Positions 32,414 through 45,237 of a DNA stretch of 64,000 nt are shown here, in pieces. This DNA is from Aplidium turbinatum (taxonomy: Eukaryota; Chordata; Ascidiacea; Aplousobranchia; Polyclinidae), in assembly GCA_918807975.1 (NCBI GenBank), contig OU964924.1, forward strand, positions 18,149,695 through 18,213,694, written 5' to 3'. Both the position numbers and the translations under genes were made by a program. Positions within the stretch are counted from its first letter, which is position 1. The number at the start of each line of letters is the position of its first letter. The notes below the pieces were generated by a model. It saw only the letters and a list, made by a program, of their open reading frames with translations. It was not told the DNA's origin and made no database searches.

Positions 32414-35400
32414 TAAATTAACATTTTAAACCATCGCTTAACATTCTCACGCGTAAAATAGGTATAGCTACATTGGTGACCCGTACGTCAGTAGGTTTTA
32501 AAATAAAGCATTGGTAAGTACTTGTTTTCCTTATTTCTGTATTAAAATTGTCGCAATATCTCTTGTTGTGTATCTTATAATTTAATTGTAGTTTTAGCCT
32601 TGTATAATCTATATTATGGCCCCAAAAAAATCTCGACCCGAAAGCGAATATCACGAACCCTCTGCTCAAAAAATTAAAATCTCTCCTGGCGAAAAGTTTT
32701 GCGACACTTTTTGGAGAGATACCCCTAGGTTGTGGTTTACGATTTTAGAAAATAGATTCACCACTTATCAGATTGATTGCCAACGTCTGAAAACAGACAA
32801 ACTTGTATCGTGTCTGCTTTACGATATTATTGTAAACATACAAGACTTAATCAGCGCCGGGGCAGACTATGATAAATTAAAGGAACGCTTACTTCAGCGT
32901 TTCGAACCGACGTTGAACGAACGTATCGCTGACGTCATGTCACTGTCTGAAATCGGCGATCGACTGCCCTCCGAAATGCTGGCCGAGATGCGAGCAAAAC
33001 TTCCTCAAAATGTCGCATCGACGGAATTAATTCGGGAATTGTTTGTAAATAAACTCCCGAATCAAATCAAACTTGTTTTGGCCGGAAATCTCGAAATGTC
33101 ATTAAACGAATTAGCAAAAGCTGCCGATCAAATGTCAAAACTAACAAACGTTTCCCATGCCACAGTAAACGCAGTGCAGCATACCACAGAACAAAATCCC
33201 AATGCCCAACTAATGCAACAGATTGATCGCTTACAACATCAAATAAAACACTTGTCGGCAAGTGTGTCTAATCTTCAGTCTGACCGAAGCCGTCAACCTG
33301 TTAACTCCTTCCCAAACCGACATCGCACATCATTTCAGGCGCCCCGACCCAACGTTCCCCAAAGACAACAAACAACTTGCTTTTATCATCAAAGGTTTGG
33401 CCACGCCGCCTTTAAGTGTCAATGGCCATTATCATGGAACACAGCACGTCCTAACAATCCCCATTTAATGCAAAATAACAGACAGAAACCAAAAAACGAG
33501 GTGTCGTCCCGAAGGTAGGTATATCACACTTAGGGCCAGGTTTCAATAACAACATGCTATTTCTTAAAGATCTAAATTCCCAACAGCTATTTCTTTGCGA
33601 TACCGGTGCTGCTGTGAGCTGCGTTCAACCTACTCGATTAGAAAAAAATTCTATTTCATTTTCCAACGACATCTTGTATGCAGCCAATAATACTAAAATA
33701 CCGACTTACAGCAGACGTACCATGGACATCAAAATTGGGTACGATCAAATAAAGACTTGGACATTTATAATCGCCGATGTAAAACAAAATATTATTGGTC
33801 TAGATTTTTTACAGCATTTCAATTTGTCAATTAACCCGAAGAATAAATGCATTATTGATGAAACCACGAAACAACGTCACGCACTGCAACATTTACGTAA
33901 ACAAGCTAGTATCGCACCTATATCATTGACTAAGTACAACGAGTTTTCAGCAATATTGGACAAGTTCCCCGAGCTGACAGCACCACGAACCGCTGAATAT
34001 GCCGCACGCGTTCCGGTGAAGCACAAAATTGTGACGTCGGGATATCCATGCTTTGCGAAGTGTCGACCGCTACCGCCGGAAAAGTACAATTGGGTGAAGT
34101 CAGAAATCAACAAATGGATTACAGATGGAATACTGGAGGTAAGTGAATCAAACTAAAGCAGTGCACTTCACCTCGTTGTTAAACCAGCTGGTAGCGCTGA
34201 TCCTTACAGATTATGCTGTGATCTACGCAATTTAAACAGGCAAACTGTCCCCGATCGCTACCCTATTCCAAAAATAGAAAATCTACTTCACCGTTTTGGA
34301 GGTTCAAACTATTTTTCTAAATTAGACTTTTCCAAGGGTTACTGGCAGATCCCACTCGACGAAGAAAGTAAAAAGTACACTGCCATGATTTCACCTTTGG
34401 GGTTGCATCAATTTAAAGTGATGTGCATGGGTTTACAAAATGCTTCGGGTACTTTTCAACGTTTCATGGATTTCATTGTTCAACCTCTACCCCACTGTAT
34501 GGCCTATTTAGACGACATTATTGTGTTCTCGAAGTCTAAACAAGAACACGCTCATCATTTGCGTGAACTTTTCGCTCGGCTGAGCAAGTAGGCCTATGGT
34601 GTTACCCTGAATCAAAGCAAATGTGTCCTAGGCGAGTCTGAAATTCAATTTTTGGGGGATAAAATAACACCAGGCGGCATTTATCCACTGAGTGAGAAAA
34701 TTGATGCTATAAACAAGTTTCCCTTACCGAAATCCATTAAACAACTTCGAGGTTATTTAGGATTGATCAATTATTATCATGCCCACATACCCAAATTAGC
34801 AGAATGCCTTGCTCCATTGACAAAATTTTTAACGAAACAGTTCAGTAAAATCAGAAAAATTTCATGGGATGCCGTATCTATTAAAGCATTCCAAGACAGC
34901 AAGCGCATCGCGGCTGATGCTACCAAGCTCAATTACCCTCAAGCGGGGGCACGACTGATTTTACAAACTGATGCGAGCGATTTTGCTATTGGGAGTTGTC
35001 TTTTTCAAGACATCAACGGTGAGCTACAACCACTTGCTTACCACTCAAAAAAATTCGACTTGTGTCAAACTAAAAAGCCCACCTTTGACAAAGAGTTATT
35101 TGCTATATTCGATTCCGCAAAAAATTCAGGCATTATTTGGAACTTCGTGACGTCACCATTTTCACCGATCATAAGCCACTTGTTGCACGTTTTTATTCCC
35201 AGCATCAATCTCTCATCCACGCCGAGCTCGTCAATTATCGTTCATCAGCGAGTTTACCAATGACTTACGGCACATCGACGGCAAAAACAACAGTGTGGCA
35301 GACACCCTGTCTCGTATAGAAATCAACAATGTACAGTACCGGTACGTACCAGGGTTTGATTATGCTGAGATGGCAAAAGCTCAGCCGAACGACGCTGAGA

Positions 35401-38135
35401 TTATCAAGTTGCTCAATAGTAGTGACTCGTCTCTTCAAATAGAAGAGTTTCCGATACATAATTCCAACGTAACCTTACTGTGTGATACTTCAACAATCGC
35501 CATTCGCCCTATCGTACCTGTGTCATTTCGTGAGACTGTTTTTAACCATTTTCATTCATTATCACATGGCGGTAAAATGTCTACTCTCAAACAACTTCAA
35601 CAAAAAGTTGTTTGGCCAGGAATGAAGAAGCAGGTGAAAGAATGGGTCAAAGCTTGCCCACAATGTCAGAAAGGTAAAGTATGGCGACATTCTCATCCTG
35701 CACCACAAAAGTTCGATCTTCCTACAAATCGCTTTCATAACATATCTGTAGACATTGTTGGTCCACTGCCTGAGTCAGATCATAATCGCTACTTGTTCAC
35801 CGTTATAGATCGATATACACGTTATTTCACTGCTTATCCCATGCCAAATGTCACTGCAGAGACTGTTTGCCATGCATTTTTGAATAGCTGGGTCCAATAT
35901 TTTGGATCCCCTGTTTCAGTGCTTTCTGACAGAGGCAGCGTCTTTTTATCTAAGAAGTGGCGAGATCTTATGACAATGTTAAATACCAAGCATCAAACTA
36001 CGTGTTCTTATCGCCCACAATGCAACGGTTTGGTCGAGCGTTTTCACCGCATGCTAAAAGATTCATTGCGTATGCAAAACCACCCAGAAAAGTGGTCAGA
36101 AAATTTGCCAATCACGTTACTTTCACTGAGAAACACTGTAAAGGAAGATTTAGATTGTACCCCCAACGATATGCTATTTGGACAAACCACACGTTTACCG
36201 AATGAATTTTCCGCTATTTTTCAAAGTGCTGACATTAATCCCACTGAATTGGCTTCCAGACTTGCACACCATTTTTACAGTTTGTCTCCAACACAGACTA
36301 GACAACACCCACTTCCATGCCCTACGTTGACCCCCTGTTGGCGACTGTCCACAAAGTTTTAATTAAATCCGAACAAAGACGCCCTTTAGATCTAAGATAC
36401 GATGGTCCATATCAAGTGATTGAACGTCGTTCTAATCACTTCCTAATCCAACGCGGAGATAAAACAGACACAGTCTCAATTCATCGTCTTAAACCGTTTG
36501 TTGCACAGCCCATCAAGAAAGTACCACCACCACCACAAGTGACGTCACACGCTGTGAAAACCGACAATGATGAACTTTCCCACTCAGGAAATGCAACTGG
36601 TCAACAAAACGATCCATCAATAACATCATCTGCCCAGCAGTCGACCGGCGGTGATGGCCATCAAGGAGTAGATTTTCTTCCTTTTGTGTCAAAATCTGGG
36701 CGCTCAGTCAACCGCCCGCAACGTTTCATTACCATTGTGTAATATTTCTTCCTGTAATATGATTCAAACTGCCTGGCAGCTCATGATACTGTATGAAACA
36801 ACCGCATGGTTTTGAATCATGTACTGCATCTTTTTTATATCTGTGTTTTATTTGCAGTTGCCGAACGACTGTTCAGACTAATGAACATTTACGATTTTGT
36901 GAATGATATTTAGACCTATCGAAGCGTATGTTCTTTTGTTACGTATTAATTTTTTTTCCGTATTACAAATAGTACCTTCACATTTCGTACAGGTCGACTA
37001 ACAAACCAAGTCGACAAATATTTCTATAGTCGGACGGGTAATTGAATGTATTTTGCCTTTCTCAGAAATCATCATGAACAACCAAGATCAAAAACGCAAG
37101 TGTTCTGCCCTTTTCACCGCCTGCAACGAAAAAAGTGCTTCAGAGCCACTTGCAACCGACTCTCTAGCGCCTCACAGCGAATGCAAAGGCCGAATGTCAA
37201 CAAATGTCAATGATCTCCAGCTGCGTTGATCTCTAGCAAACAAAAAGGAGACAAGGCTGCTGCTGCATTTGCATCAACTCAATCCGCATGGTCTGCTTTT
37301 CAACAGAAAGAGCCAGACAAACAATGAATGCCTGCTACGGTTTTCAACGGCGCTTACAAAACAATTAATGTTTCTACGAGGTGGACTCTTCAACACAGCA
37401 CAAACTCAGACATTCCTTTGCGGAAGGCGGTGGAACCACGCAGAATCATTTCGCGACATGATATCACAAACACAACACCACATTATTATCATAAACACTA
37501 AACATACCTATTTCACACTATGTCTGTTACAATTGTGTTAACGTTTTAACTTCTTAAATTTGAGCTAAACTTGGTACCCATGGTTCCAATTTAGCCCAAA
37601 TTTGGAGGGGCCTTTGTAGCGACCCATTATTTCATCATATAAATTCCCTTTCTTTAACTAAAGTCAACCATTTCAAACCATGCGTAATTTCCTAAAGAAT
37701 TGTAATTTTCCATTTAATCTGCTCCCGAAGTCAATAAGAAAAAGGGAACTGATGATTATAAAATGACTTGTTCGCATTTGGCGAGAGCTCAGAGACCAGT
37801 TCAGCTCTCAGAAAAACATTAAATTGATTGTTTAATTAAAATGTAATAACTCGTGATAATGTTTCACTATCCTGTAATTTCATTATTCTGTACTGTTTAA
37901 ATTCAAATTGTGTTATAGACCTACAACATTATACGAACACCTTCTGATAACTTAAAATTATAATTCGAATAACAATTGTGTGGAAATTAGATAATGGAGT
38001 CAGATATATAAATTAGACAAATGAGTGTAAAGATCCTTGAGACAAACATAGTTTCATTAGACAGCCAGTTACCTAATAAATTAACATTTTAAACCATCGC
38101 TTAACATTCTCACGCGTACAATAGGTATAGCTACA
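32404..38135 (+). mobile_element. Ty3/Gypsy (CsRn1-like) LTR retrotransposon, broken fossil
   Basis: Order on the plus strand: an LTR-end sequence (32404-32472), a primer site beginning TGGTGACCCGTACGT that resembles the tRNA-Trp type, Gag (32616-33518) with a CFYHQRFGHAAFKC zinc knuckle typical of the CsRn1 group, an aspartic protease (33554 onward), reverse transcriptase with YLDD near 34500, RNase H, integrase (35295-36740) with an HHCC-type zinc region and a D,D-35-E core, then a purine tract and the 3' LTR. The frames are broken in several places. The repeat shared between the two ends is about 70 bp with one or two differences, which suggests a moderately recent insertion. Related fossil sequence precedes it. 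Confidence 0.88.
37615..38135 (+). repeat. 3' LTR of the Gypsy fossil
   Basis: It begins TGTAGCGACCC after the purine-rich TTTGGAGGGGCC and ends GGTATAGCTACA, giving TG...CA termini with TGTAGC/GCTACA inverted ends over 521 bp. Its last 70 bp match 32404-32472. Confidence 0.85.
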
Positions 38136-38139
38136 ATAT

Positions 38140-38640
38140 CTTCAAATCAAGTTTTTGAACGTAGTCTCTTTCTATAGAAAGAATCGATAGAGCTGATAGT
38201 CGATCATCATTCATGGTAGAACGTAAATACGACTTTATCATTTTGAGCTTTGAGAAACTCCTCTCACAGCTCGCAATTGAAACACCAATGGTAAGATAAA
38301 GTTTCAGACACAAGCATAAATATGGTGTCGAATCAAGTAGGTGTGATTTAGCTCTCTCTCGGTAGGTATCATGGCTGATACAGCCCTCGATGTACAATGA
38401 TGTTCCAGTTTGAACGATCTTGTGCGTCTTGCCAAATTTTAGTAGGGTTTTTGATTTGTGATTGAAAATTGTGCAAAAATGTAAATCTTTGAGCTCCTCT
38501 TGACCGTTTTCCTATTATTTTTCCACTTTTAGCTAACCACTGTAAAACATCAAACGCTGTTGCATTACGATCAAACGTGGTTTCACTGCTTCGCACTTCT
38601 AGCTTCTTAAATCTGTCAATTTCCACAGCCAACTCCAAAA
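38140..38640 (-). pseudogene. hAT (TTF-type) transposase remnant
   Basis: The minus strand reads, at the C-terminal end, IASCERSFSKLKMIKSYLRS, TMNDDRLSALSILSIERDYV, and upstream ELAVEIDRFKKLEVRSSET and FLHNFQSQIKN. The SCERSFSKLK.IK..LRS.M...RL..L..LSIE motif is the dimerisation domain of TTF-finger hAT transposases. The upstream part is in another frame and the catalytic core is lacking. The Gypsy fossil abuts its C-terminal end. Confidence 0.75.
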
Positions 38641-38867
38641 AGTTTATTTATTTTTTCATTTCTCGTGCTGTGTGCACTGTGCAGCCTCATTTTGCCGCCC
38701 CCTTGCAGCCTGCCGCAGAGCCAGAATCGCCAAGTGGCTGCTACGCCACTGCCTTGATGAAAACGAAAAGCGATTTTTTTTTACTTTTATTTCTCTCTTT
38801 AAATGCAAATGTGTCAAGCTCAAGCCCGCAAGAATAAACTGTAGGCTACAGGTATGCATTAAAGTAA

Positions 38868-39104
<237 letters not shown>

Positions 39105-39291
39105 ATTTGCTTACGTTGAAAAAGTTTCGGCATGACACTTTGGGTCACCTTAATATTTAAATACTGCTGACATTTCTTGAACAACTCATTCATTTTCTTA
39201 TTTGAGCAACTGTTTAACCTTATATTTGCCGCAGGAGTCATAGCGTCAATGCAATATGACACAGTACCGTAGTTGAGTAGCATAGCAACGA

Positions 39292-40245
39292 TGGGCAAAT
39301 TGCGGCTAGCGAACCGCATGTGGCTCGTCAGCATAAATTTTGTGGCTCTTGTATTGAATTGTAATATTACAAAAAAATTAAGATTATACTTTATAAATAA
39401 AACAATAAAAACTATTAATACTACAAAAAGTGCTCAATGCCAAGCATATTTACTTTATAAATATGTATTATAAATATCTCGAGCTGTCAACCAAGCAGTG
39501 GCGTACCCAGGGTATGGCAGGCATGGCTCGAGCCATGGGCGCCACACTGACAGGGGCGCGAAAATCATTTGGTAAGAATTAAAATTTGTTAGGCTACTTA
39601 CACTTTCTTCAAAATTTAATTTGCACCCAATACAATACAAGATCAAAAAGGAGTCTCTCTTTTACTGTAGCCATTGTTAAACAATGGAATTGTGACGTTG
39701 CAAAAGCAAAATTGTGCCTCTCCTGGCTCATTTTGCGTTCAGTACGTAACAATTTGGAAGTTCCATAAAGTCGCTAAGCAGCGATTAGTTGAAGCTTAGA
39801 AGTACACCAGAATTTACTTATTCATTTTTATAAGAATTTATAACTTTGTAAAAACAAAACATCGTGCAACCTTGACAAATGCACGCTTGGAAGAATTAAT
39901 TCGCACAGCATTAACAACTTATCGTCCAAATTTTAAGAGATTAGCGAGTCAAGTACAAAACTGATATGGATAAACAATCATTGTGTTTTTATTGCTGTTT
40001 TGTTATTTTGTGTCAACTGATTTTGCAGCTCGCCGGTGTTTATGGTTTATCCGCAAGCGGCTCTTTCTTTGAACAACTTTGCCCACCCCAGGTCAATAGT
40101 GTGGCACAAAGACGGATTTAGCTGCTTCGTGCCACAATAGTAGGCTATGTTAATTGAGTTTCAGGCAAAATTTAGGTAGAGGTCCGCAGAATTAATAATT
40201 TGTCTAAAGGGGTCCGTGACAACAGAAAGGTTGGGAACCACTGAC
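39292..40245. mobile_element. Nested hAT ends: TGGGCAAA element and right end of a zBED hAT
   Basis: TGGGCAAATTGCGGCTAG at 39292 and the inverse, AACTTTGCCCACCCC, ending near 40092 look like the two ends of a hAT. Inside, CAGTGGCGTACCCAGGG at 39492 is the start of a third hAT-type element without a visible right end. At 40172-40245, GGGGTCCGTGACAACAG and GGTTGGGAACCACTG form the right end of the zBED hAT. No coding region. Confidence 0.45.
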
Positions 40246-40249
40246 TTAG

Positions 40250-40735
40250 AAGTGAGTTGTACGGAAGTGAGACGTGGTGGCGGTGCTTACGGGAAAACGA
40301 ATTGGCGATTTTAAGAAGAACTGAGAGAGCGATGGTGAGAGCAATGTGTGGTGTGAAGCTGATGGACAAAAGAAATACCGAAGAACTTATGAACTTGCTT
40401 GGGTTGAATGAGAATGTTGATAAGTTGGCGAAAGCGAATGGAGTGAGGTGGTATGGGCATGTTTTCAGAAGGGATGAAGATGATGTTTTGAGAAGAACTC
40501 TGGAGTTGCAATTCAGGTGTCGTAGAAAACAAGGAAGACCCAAGAAAACGTGGAAAAGGCAAGTTGAGGAGGAAAGCAGCAAGGTGGGCTTGACAAGGGA
40601 GGACAAGTTAGACAGATCGATGTGGAGGCAGGGTGTGAAGGCTATTGAGACACTTGATGGAGGTGAATCCGGGCACCCTCGGTAACGGAGACATCGCCGG
40701 ATTAAAACTGGACTACTACTAAAACTGGACATAGA
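40250..40735 (+). mobile_element. LINE C-terminal and 3' fragment
   Basis: The frame reads LYGSETWWRCLRENELAILR, RTERAMVRAMCGVKLMDKRN, LAKANGVRWYGHVFRRDEDD and GRPKKTWKRQV. The YGSETW ... ER.M.R.M.GV...D ... RW.GHV.R sequence is the conserved C-terminal region of many LINE reverse transcriptase proteins. The frame is open for 142 codons and ends at ESGHPR. The 3' tail GGATTAAAACTGGACTACTA recurs at 60330. The 5' part is absent. Confidence 0.8.
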
Positions 40736-40744
40736 AAGTATATG

Positions 40745-41050
40745 GAGATGGCAACCAAAGGTGTGTTGGAACCAGAAAAAATGCCAACAAGCAGAGCAGC
40801 TAATTACCATGCTCTTCATGCATGTCATCAAGTAACCATAGGGAAACTGAGTCAAAGGAAAAGAACTGGGGATGGAAACTTCAAGACAACAATTATTCTC
40901 CAAAAATGACGGACAATGAAGTTGCTCCAGAGTGTGTCCTGCAGGTTATAAGATGCAAATGCCAATCAACGAAGAATCAATGTGGTACAAAGAGATGTTC
41001 ATGTAAGAAGCATGACCTCAGTTGTGTAACAGCATGCAGTGTAATGTTTT
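40745..41050 (+). pseudogene. Academ transposase C-terminal fragment (second copy)
   Basis: The plus strand reads GVLEPEKMPTSRAANYHALH, then EKNWGWKLQDNNYSPKMTDN, EVAPECVLQVIRCKCQSTKN and RCSCKKHDLSCVTACS. This is homologous to exons 3 and 4 of the complete Academ gene at 51570-56549, including the cysteine-rich tail. The sequence is diverged, with a frame change between the two blocks, and lacks the rest of the gene. It appears to lack the intron between the two blocks. Confidence 0.7.
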
Positions 41051-41589
41051 CCAACGATATATTTCAGGACAATCAAGCTTTTAGTCAATAAAGATGAATC
41101 TGAGTAACCTATAAAACGTCATAATTCACTACAACAGAAGCAAGTGACCATCATGCTAGTTGTATAATATAGAGTGACTTCAACTATATGGCATGCAGTG
41201 CATATCTTCAGATCAATGTTTTCACAGCAAAGCTCAATATATTGATCTGATTTCGCTATAGCGAAATCGATGTATGATTAAAAAAATGAGGCTGGTACGG
41301 TACGCAGGTAGCCTACACTGTTTGTTGCACCGAGTAACAAATCTTATAATAACTTCAAATGTGTGTATTTTTTACCATAGTTCTTATGTGAAAGCGATTC
41401 AGAATTAAATTATCTTTTTAATGGGGTATAAAATATTTATTTTAGACAATGTCGAATTTTGGGCCTATGGGATTGAAATCATGGTTTTTTTTTTGGTGAG
41501 CCACATCACCAATCGAATCTCCTGACGAAATTTCAGCTTAATATTATTTTTTTTCCGGGTCAAATTATTCAGCGACTGGACTAATGGGC

Positions 41590-42112
41590 GTGAGAGTTAG
41601 TACACAGCCCCCAGAGCTTCAACTCCAATTATGTGAACTTCAGAACGATCCGTTTTTGCTGTCAAAGAAAATGGAAAATCCTGCAAGCTTTTGGAATTTA
41701 GTGTCAAGGGAGAAGTTTCCCCTTTTAAAAGGTGCTGTTCTGAACCTGTAGGCCCCTCGATGTTTGGAAGTAGCCTACGTACATTTGCGAATGTACGTTT
41801 TCGGCAATAAACAATAAAACCAAAAATCGAAATCAACTTGGAAACGAGACTCTTACGCTTGCGTTCGCATGGCCACAACTACGATTCTTGTGCATATCAA
41901 CGCTATTGTGTAAAATTAAAAGTTAAAGATGATCTCTTTTTTAGGGTGAAACAAATTGTAGAGATTTTAAAGAGTAGTAACTTAAACTATATGCCATAGA
42001 CTATGCATAATTTGCCAGCAATAAGCCTATGAATCGCCATTTAAAAACATTGGCCCACAAGATAAAAAAAAAGTTTCTGGCCCACGATGAAAAAAAGTTG
42101 GACCACGCTGGG
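41590..42112 (+). pseudogene. hAT transposase C-terminal remnant with right TIR
   Basis: The plus strand reads ELQLQLCELQNDPFLLSKKM, FWNLVSREKFPLLKGAVLNL, then in another frame MFGSSLRTFANVRF. The wording matches the LQ.EL.ELQ....L ... F......FP.LR..AL.M..MFGSTY region of GTF2IRD2/zBED-like hATs. A right end with GGCCCACGATG and GGACCACGCTGG follows at 42060-42112. Broken in several places. Confidence 0.55.
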
Positions 42113-43658
42113 TTAGCTAATTAGCCCTGAATGAGTGATAAATCTATATGAGTTTGGAGAAGAAATGCGTTGAAACCACTTGCTGTAAGCTTAAAACTAG
42201 CTAAACTAAGGTATTGATGCAAAAAGAATTTGAGAACAATCTGTTGTATTGCACCATTTAATAAGAACAAAGCTACGATATTGCATTTTTCTAATTTACA
42301 CACAATACAGTAGTAACTAACTACACACATAAGTGACATGTACAAATGCTGCTCATTAAGAGTTTTACAATCCAACAGCACTTGCTCAATTTTACTAGCG
42401 CTTGTGGGCAGACGCAGGTAGCCTACACACTGTAATCATAAGTTGTTTGTTTTGATATGAAATATAGCCTCGGGATTTAAACAAAGATTGCCAAACAATT
42501 TTAAAACAACAACCACATAGAATGATGAATTGATGATGATTATAAAAATAACAAGGAAAACAAAGTGAAGTAACTACGGCACTTAAAGCTGTTCAAAACA
42601 ACTAAAATAATTACAGAAGGTCTTAAATATTTGCCGTTAAACTTACAAGCTTTGTTATGTTCTCAAACGATTTGTCAATTCGCCTCGAACTTGCATTTAA
42701 ACTCTTTTAAACAACACTATAAAAACATTTTTCTTGACTCCTATGAATAGCCTTCTCGTTTCCGAATGAAAGAAAATATGTATGTACCATTTGTTGTGGT
42801 GCTTGGTTTCGCCCCTGCATCACAGGAGGGAGTGGGCTGTGTGTCGTGGCCTATAGCAATTCGATAAGCTGTTGCACTGACTCAATGTCGCTGGTTGTTG
42901 TTTCTGAATAGCTTGAGATGGAGTTATCAATTGTTTTAATGACGTTACTCATGCACTGATTATGTCGGTCTATTTGTATAAAAATACTGCAGATTGTGAA
43001 CCTTCGTATGTGCTACACGTAGTGATTGTAGGCTACTTTTTAATCAATCGATATTATTGCGGTTACTCGATGACAGGCAGCACTTCGATTAGAACACCGA
43101 AAGGTTATTTCGCCATTATATACGTGTTTTATTGTGTAACTACTTGATTTTTCTTATGTTGGGAGGACAAACAAATTGCATCACTGTCTCTCAATTATAC
43201 CATGGCAAAACCTACACCCTATTCGATAAAATATTTCGACAGCGCTAGACTAGTATACCAATTCAAACAGATTGTTCCTAAGTATTGCATTGCTACATAT
43301 TAGCTCAAGCCGCCTTCTCTTTAGTGCAAAATTGTTTTCCCAAAAAGTGACAACACCTTGTCTCAGTGAGATTGCAATTGTTGATGCTTTGCAGAGGATT
43401 AAGCTAAAACATTTCGAGTAAGGACTGGTCTTCTTTGGTATTAGGAACACCTGATGGTTTACTTGATGTAACACAAATGTGATGACAATATACTAGACAT
43501 CACAAAATTACTTTAATACAGTTGCAGTCAGTGAGACAAACCAATTATTAGATACAAAAACTTGCCGTTTTATGCAACTCTGCAAAAAGGATTCTTATGC
43601 CGAAATAAAAACGATAATATTTTCCAGTTTGTCCAGGTCAAAAAATGAAAATCCACCT
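42113..43658. other. Probably single-copy intergenic or 3' flank sequence
   Basis: No transposon end, repeat or convincing exon was seen. Several short frames lack recognisable motifs. This is the flank downstream of the GCHFR terminal exon and may include its 3' UTR. Confidence 0.4.
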
Positions 43659-43791
43659 TCAATTATTGAGTGGTTGATGTAGAGTCCATATGGCAGTCTG
43701 GCCAATGCCCATAGAACCAACCAGGGCATATCCAAGAGCTTCAAGTCGATTCAGAACAACACGAGGTGGCTCATCAACTACCCATTCCTTG
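43659..43791 (-). CDS. GCHFR: GTP cyclohydrolase I feedback regulatory protein, last exon
   Basis: The minus strand has an acceptor attgtgcag followed by 133 bp ending in TGA, reading KEWVVDEPPRVVLNRLEALG, YALVGSMGIGQTAIWTLHQP, LNN. This matches the C-terminal half of GFRP, whose hallmark is VDDPPRIVLDKLE..G ... GVGQT.VW.LH. The protein is a small pentameric cytosolic regulator that binds GTP cyclohydrolase I and mediates tetrahydrobiopterin feedback inhibition and phenylalanine stimulation. The exon starts with the last base of a codon. The tail is a few residues longer than I recall for the vertebrate protein. The N-terminal exons should lie at higher coordinates but were not found; the 15-kb transposon cluster at 44.25-59.64 kb would then be intronic. 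Confidence 0.85.
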
Positions 43792-44252
43792 CTGCACAAT
43801 CAAGTCATTAGACTATGTGAGTTCACTCATAACTTTTAACAGGAAACAGATTGTTAACCCTAGCCACAAAAAGTAATGCAGTGCCAACCATACCAGTGTA
43901 ACATCCACGTTAGGGACGAGAGATGAGGTTATATAGACTACTGTGCAATGTGCATGAGAGTTGGATCAGTTTTCAACAGTTTTCAATTTAATTACACCAT
44001 CAAAATGTTCAATTGCATTAAAATTATACTGTTCTGAAAATTTTCAAACCACAATTACTTCAAAAAGTAATTAATTATACGTTTTAATTACAATAATTAA
44101 ATCTTTCACTTTTTATGTTCATGCATAATTTTTAGCATGATTTTTTACAGTTTGATTTTTATCAAAGACAAGTAGAATTGCATTTGATGAAGATTAGGTT
44201 GAGATGAAGAAGTTACTCGACTATCTGTTCGAACCCCAACTAGGGGCTCCAC
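43792..44252 (-). other. Intron sequence upstream of the GCHFR exon
   Basis: No gene or transposon recognised; AT-rich. Confidence 0.4.
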
Positions 44253-44409
44253 AAACGGAATGGCCCGTTTCGGTGAGTCCAATCCCTATTTAGTGATTTT
44301 TTTATTTTATTTTTTAATTATTGGGTATCGTAGCCTAATTATCATTGCCGTTTTAGGGTTAAGGGTTAGTAGGGTGGCCTTTAAAATTAAAATTTTGAAA
44401 AGTCATGCT

Positions 44410-44668
44410 CCAATCGTCTAATTCTTTTCCTATGCCTGAAAAAAATGGTTTTGTGTAAGTTTGAAGTGATTTGAACAAAGTTTAGAACTTGCACATCGAC
44501 GTTGAAGTTTTAGGGGGGTATCGCAGCATATCGCGAGGGGCAAAAATGCTAAATCGGCTATATAGTTTCTTCTACACAGCCTAAAATCATGTTTGACCAC
44601 CGAAAATTTGTAGAATGATTATGGTTATTCACTGGACTTACATAGAATAGCTTTTAATTTTATTTAAA
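44410..44668. repeat. Left subterminal inverted repeat of the outer element
   Basis: Pairs with 59240-59500. Shared blocks include TCTAATTCTTTTCCTATGCC, GTGATTTGAACAAAGTTTAG, CTACACAGCCTAAAATCATG and GAATGATTATGGTTATTCAC. Confidence 0.9.
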
Positions 44669-45237
44669 ACCATAAATTTAGCAGAAAATGAAAAAAAACT
44701 AATTTTTTAGCAAAGTTTTGCTGAAACGGTTGGATATTTCTGTTCATATGGGATAAATTAGGAATTTCTCAGAAGTGAATTACATGTGCTGAGAGCTTTC
44801 ATCTAATTGCAAACCTACTATAGTTGTTGTTGTTGTAATGCTTTTACTCCTCTTTCAAAACACTCTAAAATGTCTACTGTCTAGCTACAGTTAACTTCTC
44901 CTGAAAAGATTCACATCTTTTTCTATTTAATTGCGAGGTAAATGTATATAAGGTAAAAATTTACGCCAAACTGATTTATTTCTATACTTCTAACACATTT
45001 AATGTACTGATACCAGTAACAGAGAGGACAACTGGCCATAAAAAAGGAAAGTACAGTATATATAAAAAAATACAGTTTAGTTGAAAGATATATGAAACTT
45101 GCAAAGCACCCTCTCACCCCAGCTTAACTTAAATACTAATAGTGTATTTAATTGTTTTTGCAGATTTTTTCTTATGTTCTTAGAATAGTGGTACTAATTA
45201 AGTTAATAAATCTATTCTGGCAGTCTACATATAATAA
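44669..45237. other. 5' region of the outer element
   Basis: About 0.6 kb between the left inverted repeat and the first recognisable coding block; expected to hold the promoter and 5' part of its gene. No motif singled out. Confidence 0.35.

Noticed and set aside
40172-40903. 243-codon minus-strand frame
   Set aside because: It is antisense to the LINE C-terminal frame, which has clear reverse-transcriptase-associated motifs.
42962-43474. Short frames between the hAT remnant and GCHFR
   Set aside because: No splice-site support and no protein motif; treated as non-coding.
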